DNA of 64,000 bases from the NCBI GenBank assembly GCA_007117135.1, contig SKHB01000022.1, positions 62,001-126,000 on the forward strand, read 5' to 3'. The number at the start of each line of letters is the position of its first letter. Positions within the stretch are counted from its first letter, which is position 1. Of the stretch, positions 42,546 to 51,286 are shown one piece after another. The stretch comes from Microbacteriaceae bacterium. Its GTDB lineage: Bacteria; Actinomycetota; Actinomycetes; Actinomycetales; Microbacteriaceae. The position numbers were made by a program, and so were the translations under genes. The notes beneath the pieces were generated by a model, which had not been told where the DNA came from, searched no databases, and worked only from the letters and a program-made list of their open reading frames with translations.

Positions 42546-42594
42546 TCCGCAGGCGTGTTTCTCGCGGGTAAACGCCGCCTAAGAATTTCCCCTG

Positions 42595-44751
42595 TCAGCT
42601 TTTCGACAAAAATTCCCGTTCCCGATCCTCGAGCCGTCGATCGAGCGCCTGCCGCAGGGCGGGAACATCGGCGAGGTCCGGGGACGCGTCGAGGGTGGCT
42701 TTCGCGACCGACCGAGCTTTCTCAATGAGCTCGTGATCTTTTCTCACCCGTAACAGTCTCAAACCACTTCGGCCACCCGACTGGCGAACCCCCAACACGT
42801 CCCCTTCGTGTCGAAGCTCCAAGTCGATATGTGACAGTTCAAAACCGTCGGTTGTTGATGCCACAGCATCTAACCGCTGTCTCGCAAGGGTGTCTTGTGG
42901 TTGCCGGGACACCAGTAAGCACAGGCCGGGGTGACTTCCCCGGCCCACCCGCCCACGAAGCTGGTGTAACTGGCTGATACCAAACCGGTCAGCATCCATG
43001 ACGACCATCATGGTGGCGTTGGGCACATCAACGCCCACCTCGATGACAGTGGTCGCAACAAGCATGGACACCTCGCCAGACGCAAACCGTGTCATCGCCA
43101 AATCTTTTTCCTCAGCCGGTAACTTGCCGTGAACAATCGCAGTGGTCACTCCGGAAAACTCTGGCATCTGGGTGATCTCTGTGTGCATGCCCGTGACACC
43201 AATCGCAGGCAACTGTGTATCCGTCGACTCTTCGTCGCCGCTCTCCTGCCCCACAACACCGTCTGCCACTTCACCCGGCTCGATAGCAGGACACACCACG
43301 AACACTTGACGGCCCTGACCAATTTCTTCCTTCGCCCTCGCCCACACCCGCCCATACCAGTCAGGCGTATCGTCGAGGGCAACGACGTGGGTGGTGATGG
43401 GGTGACGTCCCGATGGAACATTCGAAATGGTCGACACATCCAAATCGCCAAAAACAGTCATGGCTACCGTCCGTGGGATGGGGGTCGCAGTCAGCACCAA
43501 AAGGTGTGGGTGCGACCCTTTTTGGCGCAGTTGATCTCTTTGCTCCACCCCGAAACGGTGTTGCTCATCGATCACCACCAGTCCCAGATCAGCGAACTGA
43601 ACAGTGTCAGACAACAGTGCGTGTGTCCCCACCACCAACAACGACTGGCCAGATGCCGCCATCAACAACGCCTTCTTCTTTTCCGCCGTTGTCAGCGACC
43701 CGGTGAGCAACACCGGACGAACTTTGCCGGCCAGGTCGGGCCCCAGAGTGTGGTGGATGGAGCGAAAATGCTGGGTGGCTAACACTTCTGTGGGGGCAAG
43801 GAGAGCTGTTTGCCCACCGCTTTGGGCAACTTGCAACAGTGCTCGAATGGCAACAACCGTCTTCCCCGAGCCCACTTCACCGTGAACGAGGCGGTGCATG
43901 GGGTGACCAGACTCAAGGTCGGCGCTAATTTCTTTCCCGACGTGAACCTGGTCGTCGGTGAGAGTAAACGGCAGGTGCTCGTCAAACTGTGTGACGAGAT
44001 GTCCAGGTGACCTGACAGTGCTCCCCACGCTCAAGGCTTCTTGGCGTTGTTGCAAAAGGGCCAGTTGCAACACAAACGCTTCGTGAAAGCGAAGGGTGTC
44101 TCTGGCCTGCTGCCACTGCTCAGTGGATTCCGGCTGGTGAATGTAGCGAACAGCGGTGTTTTTGTCGAGCAGGCCCTCGGAGGCCACAATGCTGTCTGGA
44201 ACAGGATCGTCCAGCGGCTCCAACTGTTCAAGAACAATGCCAATTGCTCGGGCAATTTGCCAACTGGCGAGAGTCGACGTGGCAGGGTAAAGGGGAATGG
44301 GCGTGTTCGCCCACTTTTCCGATTCTTCCCCGCTGATGTCGCCGGAAAAGAGCTCATAGTCGGGGTGGGTGAGTTGTTTTCCCCCGCGAAAGGCTCCAAC
44401 TTTCCCGGCAAAGATTCCCCGAACACCGGGGTGAAGGTCTTTTTTTCGCCACGCCTGATTAAAAAACGTCAACGTAATCAGTCCGGTGCCATCGGTGATG
44501 GCGACCTCCAGCAACGATCCTCGACGCTGGCGCATAGGTCTTTCACTGACCGACACCACTTCGGCAACGATACTGACCGGCTCGCCAAGGGGCGTTCCCT
44601 GCAAGCTGGTCAACTCTCCGCGGGTCGCATACCGCCTCGGGAAGTGTTCCAACAGGTCGGACACCAGGGTGTATCCAAAGGCACGCTGAATTGTTTTGGC
44701 CGACCGGTCGCCGACCACATCTTTCAGTGCGGTTCTCTCTGTCACACCCAC
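42595..44751 (-). CDS. recG: ATP-dependent DNA helicase RecG
   Basis: RecG reverses stalled forks and branch-migrates junctions. The 718-residue protein has the wedge domain, Walker A Gly-Glu-Val-Gly-Ser-Gly-Lys-Thr, the Asp-Glu-Gln-His box, the Thr-Ala-Thr-Pro-Ile-Pro-Arg-Thr motif III and Gln-Leu-Arg-Gly-Arg-Val-Gly-Arg. GTG 44751 lies seven bases after TACCGT and is preferred over a GTG nine bases upstream that would overlap the promoter. Divergent from rsmD. Confidence 0.95.
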   Translation of the reverse strand: MGVTERTALKDVVGDRSAKTIQRAFGYTLVSDLLEHFPRRYATRGELTSLQGTPLGEPVSIVAEVVSVSERPMRQRRGSLLEVAITDGTGLITLTFFNQAWRKKDLHPGVRGIFAGKVGAFRGGKQLTHPDYELFSGDISGEESEKWANTPIPLYPATSTLASWQIARAIGIVLEQLEPLDDPVPDSIVASEGLLDKNTAVRYIHQPESTEQWQQARDTLRFHEAFVLQLALLQQRQEALSVGSTVRSPGHLVTQFDEHLPFTLTDDQVHVGKEISADLESGHPMHRLVHGEVGSGKTVVAIRALLQVAQSGGQTALLAPTEVLATQHFRSIHHTLGPDLAGKVRPVLLTGSLTTAEKKKALLMAASGQSLLVVGTHALLSDTVQFADLGLVVIDEQHRFGVEQRDQLRQKGSHPHLLVLTATPIPRTVAMTVFGDLDVSTISNVPSGRHPITTHVVALDDTPDWYGRVWARAKEEIGQGRQVFVVCPAIEPGEVADGVVGQESGDEESTDTQLPAIGVTGMHTEITQMPEFSGVTTAIVHGKLPAEEKDLAMTRFASGEVSMLVATTVIEVGVDVPNATMMVVMDADRFGISQLHQLRGRVGRGSHPGLCLLVSRQPQDTLARQRLDAVASTTDGFELSHIDLELRHEGDVLGVRQSGGRSGLRLLRVRKDHELIEKARSVAKATLDASPDLADVPALRQALDRRLEDREREFLSKS

Positions 44752-44758
44752 ACACCTC

Positions 44759-44764
44759 ACGGTA
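44759..44764 (-). promoter_or_regulatory. -10 box of recG
   Basis: Minus-strand TACCGT ends seven bases before GTG 44751. The same hexamer serves rsmD and thiL. Confidence 0.5.
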
Positions 44765-44789
44765 CACAGGTGAATGGCTCTTCGTCGGA

Positions 44790-44795
44790 TACCGT
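44790..44795 (+). promoter_or_regulatory. -10 box, leaderless start of rsmD
   Basis: TACCGT ends six bases before GTG 44802. No ribosome binding site is visible. Confidence 0.55.
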
Positions 44796-44801
44796 GGGGC
44801 T

Positions 44802-45371
44802 GTGACGCGAATCATTGCGGGTCAGGCGGGTTCACTGCGGTTGGAGGTCCCTCAAGGTCCCACCCGGCCGACCAGTGAACGGGTGCGCGAGGCCATGTTT
44901 TCAGCCATCGAACACCTCGTTCACCTTGACGGCGCAAGAGTTCTTGACCTCTACGCCGGTTCAGGGGCTCTCGGGCTCGAAGCTGCCTCGCGCGGCGCCA
45001 CACATGTCACCTGTGTTGACTCGTCCAAGAAGGTCCGACCCGTGTTGGCCTCCAACATTGCCAAAATTCAACGGTCTTTGGGGGAGGGCCACACTTTTTT
45101 GGCGGTCACGTCACCGTCAGTCACCTACTGTGAAAACATTCCTCCTGGCGTGTTTTTCGACCTGGTGATGATGGACCCTCCGTATGACGTTGCGCCCTCG
45201 GAGATTATTGACTGTTTGGAGGCGCTAGGAAAGAATCTCAGCGGTGACAGTCTGGTCGTTGTCGAGCGGGCAAAGAAAAGCCAGGAACTGCTGTGGCCCG
45301 AATCCTTCCAAGTCATCAAAGAAAAAACCTACGGCGATACGGTGGTGTTTTTGCTCACTCACCGGCGGTAA
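44802..45371 (+). CDS. rsmD: 16S rRNA (guanine966-N2)-methyltransferase
   Basis: The 189-residue class I methyltransferase begins with the conserved Arg-Ile-Ile-Ala-Gly. It has Arg-Pro-Thr-Ser-Glu-Arg-Val-Arg-Glu-Ala-Met-Phe, the SAM motif Leu-Asp-Leu-Tyr-Ala-Gly-Ser-Gly-Ala-Leu-Gly and catalytic Asp-Pro-Pro-Tyr. GTG 44802 gives this family start and fits the leaderless promoter. The 3' end overlaps convergent thiL by 13 bases. Confidence 0.94.
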   Translation: MTRIIAGQAGSLRLEVPQGPTRPTSERVREAMFSAIEHLVHLDGARVLDLYAGSGALGLEAASRGATHVTCVDSSKKVRPVLASNIAKIQRSLGEGHTFLAVTSPSVTYCENIPPGVFFDLVMMDPPYDVAPSEIIDCLEALGKNLSGDSLVVVERAKKSQELLWPESFQVIKEKTYGDTVVFLLTHRR

Positions 45372-46315
45372 GGATCCCAGCCACCCAGGTCCTCGCTGGG
45401 AACCTCAGCGTTGATGGTCACCACCCCGGGCCGATCCGAACCGTCCACCACTCGTCCCACAACCACAAACCCCTCCGGAACATCAAAACCTGCCGGAAAA
45501 CAAGCGAGCAGTCCATGGTCTTCACCTCCGGTCAACGCGTGATGATCGGGGATGGCGCCACTGTCAAAATCCATCGACACTCCGCTTGCTTTTGCCATTC
45601 GCCTTGCGTCAAGGAGCAAACCATCACTCACATCCATCATCGCGGTCGCCCCCGCCAGGGCCGCCAAGGGCCCCAGGTGGAGAGGCGGTGTGGGACGAAG
45701 GTGCCACATCACCGCATCAGATGTTTCACGAAGGAGCGCGGGGTTAGCTCCTGGGTCGAGAAGCTCTGCAAGCCCCCTCGAGGAAAGCCCCAGATGCCCG
45801 GCATGGGCAACAACATCGCCGGGTGTTGCGCCGGACCGTGTCACAGGTCCGCGACCTTCCATATCCCCCACCACGGTGACAGACAGCATCACCACAGACG
45901 CACTAGACAAATCGCCACCCCATACTCCGCAGCCCGGAGCCATGCTCTCTAAACCGGCGCTGACTCCTCGAGCAATGTCTTCGACGGCAGAAATTCCCAT
46001 CGTGTCGGGCATTGCCAGTCCAATGATGACCCCTTTGGGCGCTGCGCCCATCGCCGCCACATCAGCGAGGTTGCTCGCCATCGCCTTCCACCCCACATCA
46101 AAACCTGTCGACCACTCCACGCGAAAATCTGGCCCCTCGACCATCAGATCCATTGTTGTCACCAGCGAATCGCCGGTCCAAGTGACGACCGCCGCATCGT
46201 CTCCCGGGCCAATGTGGACTCCCCGGCCGGGTGTCAGAAGGGGAAGAATACGCTCCAAAACAGCTTGTTCTCCCAGGTCTGCGACGGTCGGTAATTGGGT
46301 CCAGGCGGAGGGCAT
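45359..46315 (-). CDS. thiL: Thiamine-monophosphate kinase
   Basis: ThiL phosphorylates thiamine monophosphate to the active diphosphate. The 318-residue protein has Gly-Pro-Gly-Asp-Asp-Ala-Ala-Val, the Asp-Leu-Met-Val-Glu motif, Ala-Ala-Met-Gly-Ala-Ala-Pro and Met-Asp-Val-Ser-Asp-Gly-Leu-Leu. ATG 46315 is exactly six bases after TACCGT and diverges from the DUF3515 lipoprotein gene with overlapping promoters. Confidence 0.93.
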   Translation of the reverse strand: MPSAWTQLPTVADLGEQAVLERILPLLTPGRGVHIGPGDDAAVVTWTGDSLVTTMDLMVEGPDFRVEWSTGFDVGWKAMASNLADVAAMGAAPKGVIIGLAMPDTMGISAVEDIARGVSAGLESMAPGCGVWGGDLSSASVVMLSVTVVGDMEGRGPVTRSGATPGDVVAHAGHLGLSSRGLAELLDPGANPALLRETSDAVMWHLRPTPPLHLGPLAALAGATAMMDVSDGLLLDARRMAKASGVSMDFDSGAIPDHHALTGGEDHGLLACFPAGFDVPEGFVVVGRVVDGSDRPGVVTINAEVPSEDLGGWDPYRR

Positions 46316-46321
46316 GACACC

Positions 46322-46331
46322 ACGGTAGCCT
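46322..46331. promoter_or_regulatory. Overlapping divergent -10 boxes of thiL and the DUF3515 gene
   Basis: Minus-strand TACCGT (46322-46327) precedes thiL by six bases; plus-strand TAGCCT (46326-46331) precedes the DUF3515 GTG by seven. The two boxes share the central TA, so both genes may start from one bidirectional promoter. Confidence 0.55.
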
Positions 46332-46338
46332 GTTGTGT

Positions 46339-46812
46339 GTGTGGAAGAAGGTGTTGACGGGGTGTCTTGCCCTCGCCACAGTGATTCCTCTCGCCGCCTG
46401 TTCTCCAACAGTCCGGCTGGAACCGGCAGATCTGTCGAACGCCGTGGAATGCGCGAACATGATGGTGCGACTTCCGGATACCGTCGACGGCCTGGAACGC
46501 AGACGGGTTGATGCCCAATCAACAGCCGCCTGGGGTCTCCCGACTGCTGTGTTGCTCCGGTGCGGTGTCCCCCGTCCTGGCCCCTCCACGCTGCTGTGTG
46601 TCACTGTCGACGGTGTGGACTGGCTGATTGACGAAGGGGATGCGCCGCGCTTCGTGTTCACGACGTTCGGCTTAGACCCAGCCACCGAAGTGATCGTCGA
46701 CTCTGAGTTGGCTTCGGGCACCGCTGCACTTCGAACAGTATCGGGAGCTGTCGCCGCACAATCCGAACCGGTTGCCCGATGTGTGGATGCTTCGGACATT
46801 TTGAGCGACTAA
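46339..46812 (+). CDS. DUF3515 lipoprotein
   Basis: The 157-residue protein has a signal peptide with lipobox Pro-Leu-Ala-Ala-Cys (Cys around residue 20), so it is anchored outside the membrane. The DUF3515 body carries several conserved Cys and the Trp-Gly-Leu-Pro segment. The location next to thiL and ddl matches the actinobacterial neighbourhood (Rv2980c-type in Mycobacterium tuberculosis). GTG 46339 fits the promoter spacing; function unknown. Confidence 0.85.
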   Translation: MWKKVLTGCLALATVIPLAACSPTVRLEPADLSNAVECANMMVRLPDTVDGLERRRVDAQSTAAWGLPTAVLLRCGVPRPGPSTLLCVTVDGVDWLIDEGDAPRFVFTTFGLDPATEVIVDSELASGTAALRTVSGAVAAQSEPVARCVDASDILSD

Positions 46813-46813
46813 C

Positions 46814-47941
46814 TTAGCCAGACATTCCTGTCAGTTTTTGGGCGATTCCTCCCGCTGAGCGAAGAGCGACACCTTGGGAAAACCCTGCCTGTGGCCACAC
46901 CACTCGGTGTTTTACTGCCTCGGTGAGAGCGTCGTGGAGGACGTGGAACGCCGTCGTCGTCTGCGTCCACAAATACAGTGACAGCGCCCCCGGGATGGTG
47001 TTGACTTCGTTGACAAAAAGGTCCCCCGTCGCCTCGTCCCACAACAAATCCACCCGGACAACCCCGGTCAACCGGGTGACGTCTGCCACCTGCCGCACCA
47101 ACTCTTCGGCCCGTTTCGACAACTCTTGAGGAACATTGGCCGGAAACTCGCGCGGCGCGTGGGTGAGACCCCCGCCGGATCCCTGCAAATACTTTTCCTG
47201 GTAGCTGTATAACCCCGTGGCGCTTGCGGTGTCTCGAAGGGGTCTCTCCAGCGGGGTGAATTGCAGCTGCGGGTAGGTTCGGAAAGCAATGTTGAGATCG
47301 ACAAGCTCTGGCCTGTAAGGCTCAACAACAGCACCATTTTTCAAGTGAACACTCGACATCAACGCTTTCGCCGTGTCAAGGTTCTCCACCACCTCAATGC
47401 CGATTGATGACCCTCCGAAGCGGGGCTTCACAATATAGGGGCCAGGGAAAGCCGGGGGGTGCATGTCGGACAGGTGGGTGCGGGGCAGAGTGGGAATGCC
47501 TGCTCCGGCCATCATCGCGCCAAAGGCCAGCTTGTCCATACCTACAGCACCCGCATAGAGGGTGGACCCGGTGTGGGGGATATCAAGAAGTTCCATCACA
47601 AAGGCAGCGCCGCCGCCTTCACCAGCGCCCCCGTGAAAACACAGCAGGGCAGCCTCAAGGCCAAGTTTTTTGTGGCCAAGGCCCTTTTTCACCCAAAACC
47701 CGGCAGATTCACCGATTTTGACCTCGAGGGCCTGGGCTCCTGGAGGCGGACCTTCGAGATAGTCTTTCGCTTCAGTATTTTGGGGAACCTGATGCCACAC
47801 CCCTGACGGAGAAAAATAGATCGGCACCACCTGGTATCCGCCGTCGGCCAGAACACGTTCTGCCTGCAAACCGGTGAGAATAGAAATTTCGTGTTCGGGG
47901 CTTGGCCCGCCAAAAATAACGGCAACTGTTCCCAGGCTCAT
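46814..47941 (-). CDS. ddl: D-alanine--D-alanine ligase-like ATP-grasp protein
   Basis: The 375-residue protein has Gly-Gly-Pro-Ser-Pro-Glu-His-Glu-Ile-Ser (the Ddl N-terminal Glu), the Lys-Pro-Arg-Phe-Gly-Gly-Ser-Ser nucleotide lid, Glu-Lys-Tyr-Leu omega-loop and Asn-Glu-Val-Asn-Thr-Ile-Pro-Gly metal motif. The genomic slot is that of ddlA. Several core segments differ from textbook Ddl (His-Gly-Gly-Ala-Gly-Glu-Gly and the Ala-Leu-Ser-Leu end), so substrate specificity may have shifted, perhaps with the adjacent Mur-ligase-like protein. Confidence 0.8.
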   Translation of the reverse strand: MSLGTVAVIFGGPSPEHEISILTGLQAERVLADGGYQVVPIYFSPSGVWHQVPQNTEAKDYLEGPPPGAQALEVKIGESAGFWVKKGLGHKKLGLEAALLCFHGGAGEGGGAAFVMELLDIPHTGSTLYAGAVGMDKLAFGAMMAGAGIPTLPRTHLSDMHPPAFPGPYIVKPRFGGSSIGIEVVENLDTAKALMSSVHLKNGAVVEPYRPELVDLNIAFRTYPQLQFTPLERPLRDTASATGLYSYQEKYLQGSGGGLTHAPREFPANVPQELSKRAEELVRQVADVTRLTGVVRVDLLWDEATGDLFVNEVNTIPGALSLYLWTQTTTAFHVLHDALTEAVKHRVVWPQAGFSQGVALRSAGGIAQKLTGMSG

Positions 47942-47971
47942 CGGTTGTCCTCACTGGTTGCCCGAATGGGT

Positions 47972-49528
47972 TTAGGGATAGTGATCGGGCAGGTCGTTTT
48001 CGTAGAGGATAACGTCAAATTCAGCCGCAGATTCGGTAACAAACCGGACAGCCTGATTCCGGGTCAGGAAAGTTGTCGTGCTGTCGCCTCCGCCCGCCAC
48101 CAACGCACTGCGATTTGTGAGCCCAACAGGAACCAACTGCCCGCCCAAGTCCGCTACCAATTCGCCCAGTTGGCGGTTTCTCTCCTCCTGGACGGGCCCC
48201 AGTTCAACCATGCCCGGGGTGACAACAAAAAATGTGCCTCCCCGTTTGGACGCGAGAGCAGCGGCTGCTTCGACTGCTCGTTTCGCTCCTATCGGGTTGG
48301 AGTTATACGTGTCATCGATAACGGCGACACCCTTTGGTGTTTCAGCAACTTCCGTTCGGTGAGCCGCGACAGGGAAAGAAAGTGTTTGAGGGATGGCGAG
48401 TGACGCGGGAATATCGAGCGCCCACGCAATTCCCAGGGCCACAGCGACATTGACCGGGTGGGTGAGACCCTCCAATTCAATAGTTTCGGGCAGTGCGTCG
48501 AGCCCATAACGAACCACGCCCGCTTCGGGGTCAATCGATACGTCGGCTTCGAGCCCTTCGGCGCTGACGGTGACAACAATCGTTCCGCGGGAGCGGCACG
48601 TGTCAGCAAGGCCGACAAGCTCCGGCTGGTCAACCGGCAACACCACCACCGACGCATTTTCGGTGATCTCCGATTTGGCTCGGAAAATTGCTTCTGTGGA
48701 ACCCAGTCTTTCCAAATGGGCTTCGCCAATCACCGTGATGGCGGAAATATATGGCGGGAAGTGGTTGATGAGCTCCCGGATGCGCCCCTCAGCGTTCATC
48801 CCCATTTCAGCAACAAACACTTCAGTTCCGGGCGTGAGTTTTTCATTAACAGACTTCGATAAACCCATCATGTTGTTGAAACTCGCCGGCGAAGCCAACA
48901 CTGAATACTTGGTAGACGCGAGATGAGCAACGTAACCCTTGGTGGAGGTTTTGCCGTATGACCCGGTGATGGCGACAATTTGGGGGTTTACTTTTTGCAG
49001 CCTCTCTTTCGCCTGGTTCAGAAACTTCCTTTGAGCAAGCTTTTCCAGCGGCCACATCAGAGCTGTTCCCGCGTCAACAAGAAGGGCCAGCAAGAAAATG
49101 GGCACCAATATTCCTGCCGGGCCAAGCAGGTAGACACTCGCCCCACCAACAATCGCAAGGAAAAACAGTGTGGCCATTGCCAACCGGATGAGCCGACCGG
49201 TCAACGCCAACGGTTTTGTTACTCCCCGAATGGGAAGCCGCCACGGCGCCCACATGGCCACCAGAGGGGCCAGGGGAATGAGCCACGCCAGTTGCGCAAC
49301 ACCGAGCACGTGGGCGAACACACCCACGAGAGCCAGTACTAACGACACCACCCACAACACGACGGTGAATGGGCGCCTAGACAACCAGAGTCGCTCAACT
49401 CGGAGGGTTTCCCCCGGCAAATACTGGACCCTTTGTGCGACCCGCAACCATCGAGACAATCCGGCAGTCAGCGCAACGACACCTGTCGCAAGTGTGGCGA
49501 CAAAAATGATTGTGGCGGTTGAGACCAT
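47972..49528 (-). CDS. Membrane-anchored Mur-ligase-like protein
   Basis: The 518-residue protein has several N-terminal membrane segments (within about 1-170), then a Mur ligase central domain with the P-loop Thr-Gly-Ser-Tyr-Gly-Lys-Thr-Ser-Thr-Lys, Ala-Glu-Met-Gly-Met, and the ligase C-terminal domain with Asp-Asp-Thr-Tyr-Asn-Ser-Asn-Pro as in MurF. The MurF UDP-MurNAc-binding N-domain is absent, replaced by the membrane region. The start is coupled to the upstream hydrolase (TGATG). It is probably an envelope peptide ligase distinct from housekeeping MurF (inference). Confidence 0.78.
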   Translation of the reverse strand: MVSTATIIFVATLATGVVALTAGLSRWLRVAQRVQYLPGETLRVERLWLSRRPFTVVLWVVSLVLALVGVFAHVLGVAQLAWLIPLAPLVAMWAPWRLPIRGVTKPLALTGRLIRLAMATLFFLAIVGGASVYLLGPAGILVPIFLLALLVDAGTALMWPLEKLAQRKFLNQAKERLQKVNPQIVAITGSYGKTSTKGYVAHLASTKYSVLASPASFNNMMGLSKSVNEKLTPGTEVFVAEMGMNAEGRIRELINHFPPYISAITVIGEAHLERLGSTEAIFRAKSEITENASVVVLPVDQPELVGLADTCRSRGTIVVTVSAEGLEADVSIDPEAGVVRYGLDALPETIELEGLTHPVNVAVALGIAWALDIPASLAIPQTLSFPVAAHRTEVAETPKGVAVIDDTYNSNPIGAKRAVEAAAALASKRGGTFFVVTPGMVELGPVQEERNRQLGELVADLGGQLVPVGLTNRSALVAGGGDSTTTFLTRNQAVRFVTESAAEFDVILYENDLPDHYP

Positions 49529-50277
49529 CAGTGGTCAGCCTTTCCTAGCGGCGTCGCTACAGCTTTTGTAATTGCCCGAGCGAGTGCGGTTTCGAGTTCC
49601 TGGTCAAGAAGATGGGCAGAGCCGCTCACCACGGTGAGGGTCGATGCGGCCAGAACGCTGTCCGCTTTTTCCGCCAGGGTCAGGGGCGCTGGGGCATCAT
49701 TTTTGCCCCACACCAATTCGACGTGGTGGTCGATCCGTGCCAAGTCATCGAAATAGTCTTCGTTGACTGCTTTCACTAACACCTGACGCATAACCCCTTG
49801 AGCAGCCCGGTAGTCAGCAGAACCAAACTGTTGGCGAAGTTTGTCGACCCGTTTTTCTGTGACCAGGCCCACTGAGTGAAGGGTTTTTGCCAATCGCAGT
49901 TGCAGTGGCGGTTTCTTCTGCGAATGGCGTTTTCCGAAGGGAACCCCCGTGAGCACCATCGACTTCACCAAGTGGGGATAGTGTGCAGCTAGTCGGACGG
50001 CGATACGGCCGCCAAACGAGTGGCCGACAATCACCGGTGGGCGCTTGGGGTCGATACCCTGCGTCAACCACGTTGCGTAATCTCCGGGTGACCATGGTTC
50101 CGGTGGCGGTAGGGCTGAGCCGAAACCGGGAAGGTGAACGGCGAGTGCATTCATTCCCGCCAAGATTGTCGAAAAATCTTTCCCCGTTCGCCCCCACCCG
50201 TGCAGGGCAATCACATCAACAGGGCCATCACCGAAACGCTCGGCAACAATGGCGCCCTGGGCGAGACTGGTCAGCAC
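49528..50277 (-). CDS. Alpha/beta hydrolase
   Basis: The 249-residue alpha/beta-hydrolase has His-Gly-Trp-Gly-Arg (oxyanion region), nucleophile Gly-His-Ser-Phe-Gly-Gly and a C-terminal Gly-Ser-Ala-His. The GTG at 50277, right after GGGGA, is preferred to a longer frame that would lie within gpsA. It is coupled to the Mur-ligase-like gene and may act on the same envelope or peptide substrate; the substrate is unknown. Confidence 0.82.
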   Translation of the reverse strand: MLTSLAQGAIVAERFGDGPVDVIALHGWGRTGKDFSTILAGMNALAVHLPGFGSALPPPEPWSPGDYATWLTQGIDPKRPPVIVGHSFGGRIAVRLAAHYPHLVKSMVLTGVPFGKRHSQKKPPLQLRLAKTLHSVGLVTEKRVDKLRQQFGSADYRAAQGVMRQVLVKAVNEDYFDDLARIDHHVELVWGKNDAPAPLTLAEKADSVLAASTLTVVSGSAHLLDQELETALARAITKAVATPLGKADH

Positions 50278-50281
50278 TCCC

Positions 50282-51286
50282 CTACTCTCCCACGACCTCG
50301 TCGGAGTCTGTGGCAAGGTGCGGCGCGAGCTCTCTGGGGTTCAGTGTTCCCTCCAATACCTGTCCCACCTGGAAGATAATTGGCATGGTCACCCCACGTG
50401 ACTCGGCTAGCTCGAGGATTGGCGCGACAGCTTGGATTCCTTCAGCTGTTTGATTCATTCGTCTCACCACGTCCGCTAATTGGAAACCTTGCCCAAGTAA
50501 ACGCCCGGCGGTGTTATTTCGAGACAGGGGCGACTCGCAGGTTGCGATCAGGTCACCCAATCCCGCGAGGCCCGCCATCGTTTGAGGCTCTGCACCAAAA
50601 GCGGCGGCAAATGCGCTGATCTCGGCGAGTCCGCGGGTAATGATTGACGCTTTCGTGTTTTCCCCGTACCCCACACCGTCGGCAATGCCCACGGCAAGAG
50701 CAATGAGGTTTTTTAGTACCCCGCCAAACTCTGTTCCCACGACGTCATAGTTCACGAAGGTTCGAAAGTAGTCGGTGCGGCAAGCGGTGGCGACTGCTTT
50801 TGCGACGTCCCGGTTTATCGACGAGGCGACAGACGCGGTGGGTTGTTCTTTTGCTATTTCCAAGGCAAGGTTTGGGCCCGACAAGACGGCGATTTTTTGT
50901 GGGTCGACACCTCCGGCCTGTTGAATTACTTCAGACATTCGAAGGCCGGTGCCCGCTTCAACGCCTTTCATCAGACTGACGACGATTGGCGCCTGGGCCA
51001 AATCGGATTGGGTCGCCTCCAAGTTTGCTCGGAGGGACTGGCTGGGAACAGACCAGAAGACGATGTCGGCACCATGAATTGCTTCTGACACGTCAACGAC
51101 AGCTCTCACGTTAGACGGCAAATTGATACCGGGAAGGTAGTCAGAGTTTCTCGATGTTTCGTTGATTTCTCTGGCCAGTTCGGGGCGCCGTGCCCACAGA
51201 GTGACGTCGTTGCCACCGTCACCCAACACTTTGGCCATGGTGGATCCCCAGGAACCTGAGCCCAAAATACTCACTCGGGTTGTCAT
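50282..51286 (-). CDS. gpsA: Glycerol-3-phosphate dehydrogenase [NAD(P)+]
   Basis: GpsA reduces DHAP to sn-glycerol-3-phosphate for phospholipid synthesis. The 334-residue enzyme has the Rossmann Gly-Ser-Gly-Ser-Trp-Gly motif, Ser-Gly-Pro-Asn-Leu-Ala, the catalytic Lys region Leu-Lys-Asn-Leu-Ile-Ala and Gly-Asn-type substrate motif Asn-Thr-Lys-Ala-Ser. The ATG overlaps the plsC-like stop (ATGA), linking it with acylation of its product. Confidence 0.94.
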   Translation of the reverse strand: MTTRVSILGSGSWGSTMAKVLGDGGNDVTLWARRPELAREINETSRNSDYLPGINLPSNVRAVVDVSEAIHGADIVFWSVPSQSLRANLEATQSDLAQAPIVVSLMKGVEAGTGLRMSEVIQQAGGVDPQKIAVLSGPNLALEIAKEQPTASVASSINRDVAKAVATACRTDYFRTFVNYDVVGTEFGGVLKNLIALAVGIADGVGYGENTKASIITRGLAEISAFAAAFGAEPQTMAGLAGLGDLIATCESPLSRNNTAGRLLGQGFQLADVVRRMNQTAEGIQAVAPILELAESRGVTMPIIFQVGQVLEGTLNPRELAPHLATDSDEVVGE

